DNA from: Porogramme epimiltina
Lineage: Eukaryota; Basidiomycota; Agaricomycetes; Polyporales; Polyporaceae
DNA length: 58,956 nt
Direction of reading: 5' to 3'
Assembly: GCA_900155495.1 (NCBI GenBank)
Contig: FTLJ01000679.1
Location: forward strand, 1 to 58,956
A program made the position numbers and the translations under genes. The notes under the pieces were generated by a model, which worked only from the letters and a program-made list of their open reading frames with translations, was not told where the DNA came from and did no database searches. This document shows, one piece after another, positions 55,924-58,956 of the stretch. The number at the start of each line of letters is the position of its first letter. Positions within the stretch are counted from its first letter, which is position 1.

Positions 55924-56987
55924 ATGAAACTAGCTGTAACAGGGTGCAACGGCTCCGTTGGCACGCGCGTAGTCCTCGCCGCGCTCGCACAGGGCCACAC
56001 AGTGGTCGGCGTCGATAACGCTCCCATACCCAACGTCCTCTCTGAGCTCCTCCCCGCGCACGAGGCGACGTTTGCATTCCACATAGCAGACCTGACCGAT
56101 TATCAGGCCGCGCTCAAGCTGCTGAAGGGCTGCGACGCAGTCGTGCACCTCGCCGCGGTCCGCACGCCCGCGGACTATGCCGTGGTTGCGCACAACACGT
56201 GAGTCGCAGCTGGTATACATTCGAGCAAAGATCGACCTAAAAGGATGGACGTTACACACAGGAACGTCGTGCTGTCGTGGAACGTTCTCCGCGCCGCAGC
56301 AGAGGTGTGTCCCGCCCAGCATGCCTCAGTACGGGGCTGACGTGCGGGGGGCTCGGGATGACAGCACGGCATCACTCGCGTCGCACAGGCGTCCTCCGTA
56401 AACGTGATCCCGCTCGTCTGGACAGACAGAAAGGACTTCGAGTACTTCCCGCTCGACGAGAACCACCCGTGCCGCACCGACGAGCCATACGGCCTCTCCA
56501 AGGTGTACGCATTCCCACTGCCCCCCTTCTCACTTGATGCTTCCCGCACTCATCGCCTGTCCGGCACAGGATCTGCGAGTTGCAGGCCGACACGCTCGCG
56601 CGGCGGTACCCGTCCATGCGCATCGCGAGCCTCCGGCTGAGCTGGTCCCTCACACGGCGGTCCGACGCGCTCCGTGACGACCCCGAGCGGCGCAAGAACG
56701 ACCTGTGGGGGTACGTTCAGGAGGACTCGGCCGCGGACGCGTTCCTGCGCGCCGTCGGGGCGGTCGGCGACGGAAGCGGCGAGGGGTGGACTGGACACGA
56801 AGCGTTCTTCGTGACGGCGCCGGATACGGCGAGCGACGTGCCCACGATGGAGCTGTGGGAGCGGTGCTGGAGCGATGTGCCGATAAAGGAGGGGAAGGAC
56901 TTGAGTGGGCGGAAGGGGTTTTTCGACTGCTCGAAGGCGGAGAGGTTGCTGGGGTGGGTGCATCGGAATCCGGGAGAACCTTCGTGA
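55924..56987 (+). CDS. Extended short-chain dehydrogenase / sugar-nucleotide epimerase-like protein
   Basis: Exons 55924-56198, 56262-56304, 56365-56504 and 56570-56987 give 291 residues. The N-terminal Rossmann motif is VTGCNGSVGTRV (TGxxGxxG), followed by VVGVDNAP, IADLTDYQAALKLLKGCDAVVHLAA, NVVLSWNVLRAAAE, RVAQASSVNV (the SDR serine) and DEPYGLSK, the catalytic Tyr-x3-Lys. The family join VICELQADTLARRYP crosses the last intron, which uses GTACGC as donor two bases inside the apparent GTGTAC. So all three SDR catalytic residues are present and the protein should be an active NAD(P)-dependent oxidoreductase or epimerase. The substrate cannot be told; at 291 residues it is shorter than UDP-galactose 4-epimerase and closer to the uronate dehydrogenase-like group. 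It converges on NPR3 with 11 bases between stop codons. Confidence 0.8.
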
Positions 56988-56998
56988 GGCATGGGGCG

Positions 56999-58956
56999 CT
57001 AGGAGGGGTGGAGGAACGTTTGGAGCTGCCGGGAAGTAAGGAAGTAGCCCGGTTAGGGAACGGCCCAGACAAAGCAAGACTGAACATACGTATTCTTCGT
57101 AGTGGTGGAGGACCTCACGGAGCTGCTTGCGGGTGATCTCTGCTCTGTAAAGGATCTCATCGTCCGAGCATTTGCCGTCGAAGTACTGGTGGATGCTGTA
57201 GAGATGGTCGATGAGCGAATGCAACCTCGCACTCACACCAAGGGATTACTCACCGGTTAAAGCGTCTCACGACCACAGCATCCTTGTTTTCTGACATGCC
57301 CGCCAACCACAACCGCTCCAGTGGAGTCGCGCGCGCCGGGTCGCTGATGATCGACCCGACGTTATCGTCCCCGCCATTCTGGTAGTACTCATCCCACTTC
57401 GCCTCGTCCGCGCTGCTCGACAAGAGCTCCTCGTCGAGCTCGTCCCGCTTCGCCTCCTCGCGCGGCCGCCTCTCGCCGTCACCGTTCCGCTCCTCGTCCT
57501 TCGGCGTCACCGGCTGCCCGCGCGCCTGCTTGCGCGCCGTCTTCGGCGAGAGCGAGAGCCAGTACTCGACCGGGCTCGACTCGGACACGCTCTCGAGCGC
57601 GGGCGCGCCGCCGCCGGCCCCACCCTCCCTCTCGTCCGACTGCGAGACGCTCCCGGCGCGGCCGCGGCTGCCGCGCGTGATGCTGCGCGCGCGCGAGCGG
57701 GAGCGCTTGCGCATGACGTGCTCCTCCCACTTTTGGCGGACGCGCTTCTTGAGCGGCTCGGGCGCGATGATGCGGATGCGGAGGTGGAGGCGGATGAGGA
57801 GGTCGCGCTTGAGCATCCAGATGACGACGTCGAGGAAGGCGGGGATGCGCTCCTTGCTCTCGACGACGGTCGCGAAGAAGTGGTTCGCGGACGTCTTGTG
57901 CGTCGCCGTGGAGAGCATCGCGAGCAGCTTCGGGAGCGGCGGCACGTCCGTGTTGGCGAACCGGCGGGCGAACTCTTCGGAGAGGGTGGCGAGGCTGGAA
58001 TGCGGGTTAGAAGGAGAGCCGGAGGGTTCGGATGAAGTGACTCACGGGGACGGGAAGTTCTGGGGCACCGAGAACACGGTCTTCAAGCTCGGGTGAACGA
58101 CGTCTACAATCTTCGCCCGGCGGTGAAGGACTAGCCAGCGGGCGGCGGGATAGACCTGGGATTCCAAGTGCCAGTCCAACAAACTTGCCAGTTCCGCCAG
58201 GCTGAGTGTGACGGATGCGAAGTCGAGGAACTTGAGGAGCTGTTCCGCGAGATCCCGCTCTTCAGGATGTAGCTGTGCCGCGCGAAGCTGCATGTACAGC
58301 TGATAAGCCTCGTCATCATCGTCCAGCCTGAGGAGGGCTTTCCAGGGGGTGAGCGCTGGAAGCCTCCATGCGAAGCTCATCGTCGGGCCCCACGCGCTTG
58401 GTTCGCCACCATACTCGCAATCACCCTCCGGAGAGACGTCGTCGTCTGCATGCAGTAGAGAGTCGAGATACGGGGGCAACTGGAGCTCCAGTGGCAGGTC
58501 ATTGAGGGATATTCGAGCAATGGTATTGTGCTTGATCGACTCGTAGAGCGTCCTCATGGCAGAAGCGATGGTAGAGGCCTTGAGAGCTTCATGCATGAAG
58601 TCTATGTATGACTCTCCTGTAAAATGATGAGACAAAAGGTCGCATGTAATCACTGAGAGCATACCCTTGTTCGCAAAGTCCTCTTTCAGTGAACTCAACA
58701 GCTCGCACTCCGTCTCCACATACTGGTGCAGCACTTGCTCTTGGTAGAGCACCGCCGTGACGTTGAACGCGACTTGCTCGTATATCGTGTCGAAATAGCG
58801 CGAGATGTTCCCCGACGCCGACGACGACGGGTCCGGCAGGTCCAGCACCACGACAAAGTGGAACGTCTTCAGCCCCGAGCCCCTCCCCGGCACCCCGATC
58901 CCCAGCCCCTCGCGCCCCGTCCTCCCCTCGCCCCCCTCCCCTCGCCCCGGCGTGAG
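56999..58956 (-). CDS. NPR3: NPR3, nitrogen permease regulator 3-like subunit of GATOR1/SEACIT (5' end outside window)
   Basis: Npr3 with Npr2 and Iml1 forms GATOR1/SEACIT, the GTPase-activating complex that switches off TORC1 at the vacuole when amino acids are scarce. The visible part begins inside the longin-like domain: FHFVVVLDLPDPSSS, SRYFDTIYEQVAFNVTAVLYQE, YVETECELLSSLKEDFANK-GESYIDFMHEALK. Later come LLDWHLESQVYPAARWLVLHRRAKIVDVVHP and a C-terminal winged-helix segment RIHQYFDGKCSDDEILYRAE, LREVLHHYEEY, and the terminal LQTFLHPS. Exons on the minus strand: 58665-58956 (partial), 58046-58616, 57254-57994, 57090-57195 and 56999-57025. The intron at 58617-58664 is 48 bases, a multiple of three and stop-free, yet family continuity (KGES) shows it should be removed. 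The region around 57400-57700 is a charged Ser/Arg-rich insertion. Confidence 0.9.

Noticed and set aside
1..58956. Transposons or integrated viral sequence
   Set aside because: I saw no transposase, reverse transcriptase or integrase motifs and no terminal repeats. The unannotated stretches could still hold short decayed elements that need a repeat-library search.

Overview
The window looks like an intron-dense, GC-rich nuclear chromosome segment from a basidiomycete fungus, most likely an Agaricomycete (a polypore-like mushroom). The grounds are: many short spliceosomal introns of about 48-70 bases with GTRNGY donors and CTAAC-type branch points; a fatty acid synthase encoded as one alpha/beta fusion; an F-box protein of the mushroom type; Kre9/Knh1-like and mucin-like membrane proteins; a HET-domain protein; and a Pof1-type NMN adenylyltransferase. 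I see no bacterial, plasmid or viral content. Exon models were built by hand from splice signals and reading-frame continuity. Where exon sums are quoted they close on a multiple of three.

Layout, left to right. 438-2496 (+) F-box protein; 2839-3685 (+) FRA10AC1 homologue; 3791-5064 (-) NmrA-like oxidoreductase; 5798-8275 (-) NDUFAF7/MidA, a mitochondrial complex I assembly methyltransferase, divergent from 8616-9598 (+) translation factor eIF6; 10128-16153 (+) a paladin-like protein with three PTP-like phytase units; 16655-18193 (+) a single-pass mucin-like membrane protein; 20596-21932 (+) a Kre9/Knh1-like single-pass membrane protein with a 39-base tandem repeat; 23852-26306 (-) a disordered protein of unknown function; 26398-26904 (-) a small hypothetical gene; 29118-30925 (+) a RUS/DUF647 protein; 32446-45503 (+) the fused fatty acid synthase, 21 exons and 3,922 residues; 45668-46624 (-) NMN adenylyltransferase; 47640-49814 (+) HET-domain protein; 49967-52416 (-) a glycosyltransferase-like protein related to the N-terminal part of plant L-arabinokinase; 53565-55115 (-) a tail-anchored, possibly Pex26-like peroxin; 55924-56987 (+) an extended SDR/epimerase; 56999 to beyond the right edge (-) NPR3, a GATOR1 subunit.

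The genes are mostly unrelated single-copy housekeeping functions: fatty acid synthesis, NAD synthesis, complex I assembly, 60S subunit maturation and TORC1 control. Accessory membrane and HET genes lie between them. This is a normal fungal neighbourhood, not an operon or biosynthetic cluster, and I found no convincing new multi-gene system. The more notable points are the fused synthase with an almost linker-free junction, three candidate GC-AG introns, several stop-free introns whose length is a multiple of three, a 9-base candidate micro-exon, a paladin with three intact CX5R loops, and a convergent gene pair separated by 11 bases. Four gene-poor stretches (18.2-20.6, 21.9-23.9, 26.9-29.1 and 30.9-32.4 kb) hold nothing I can identify.
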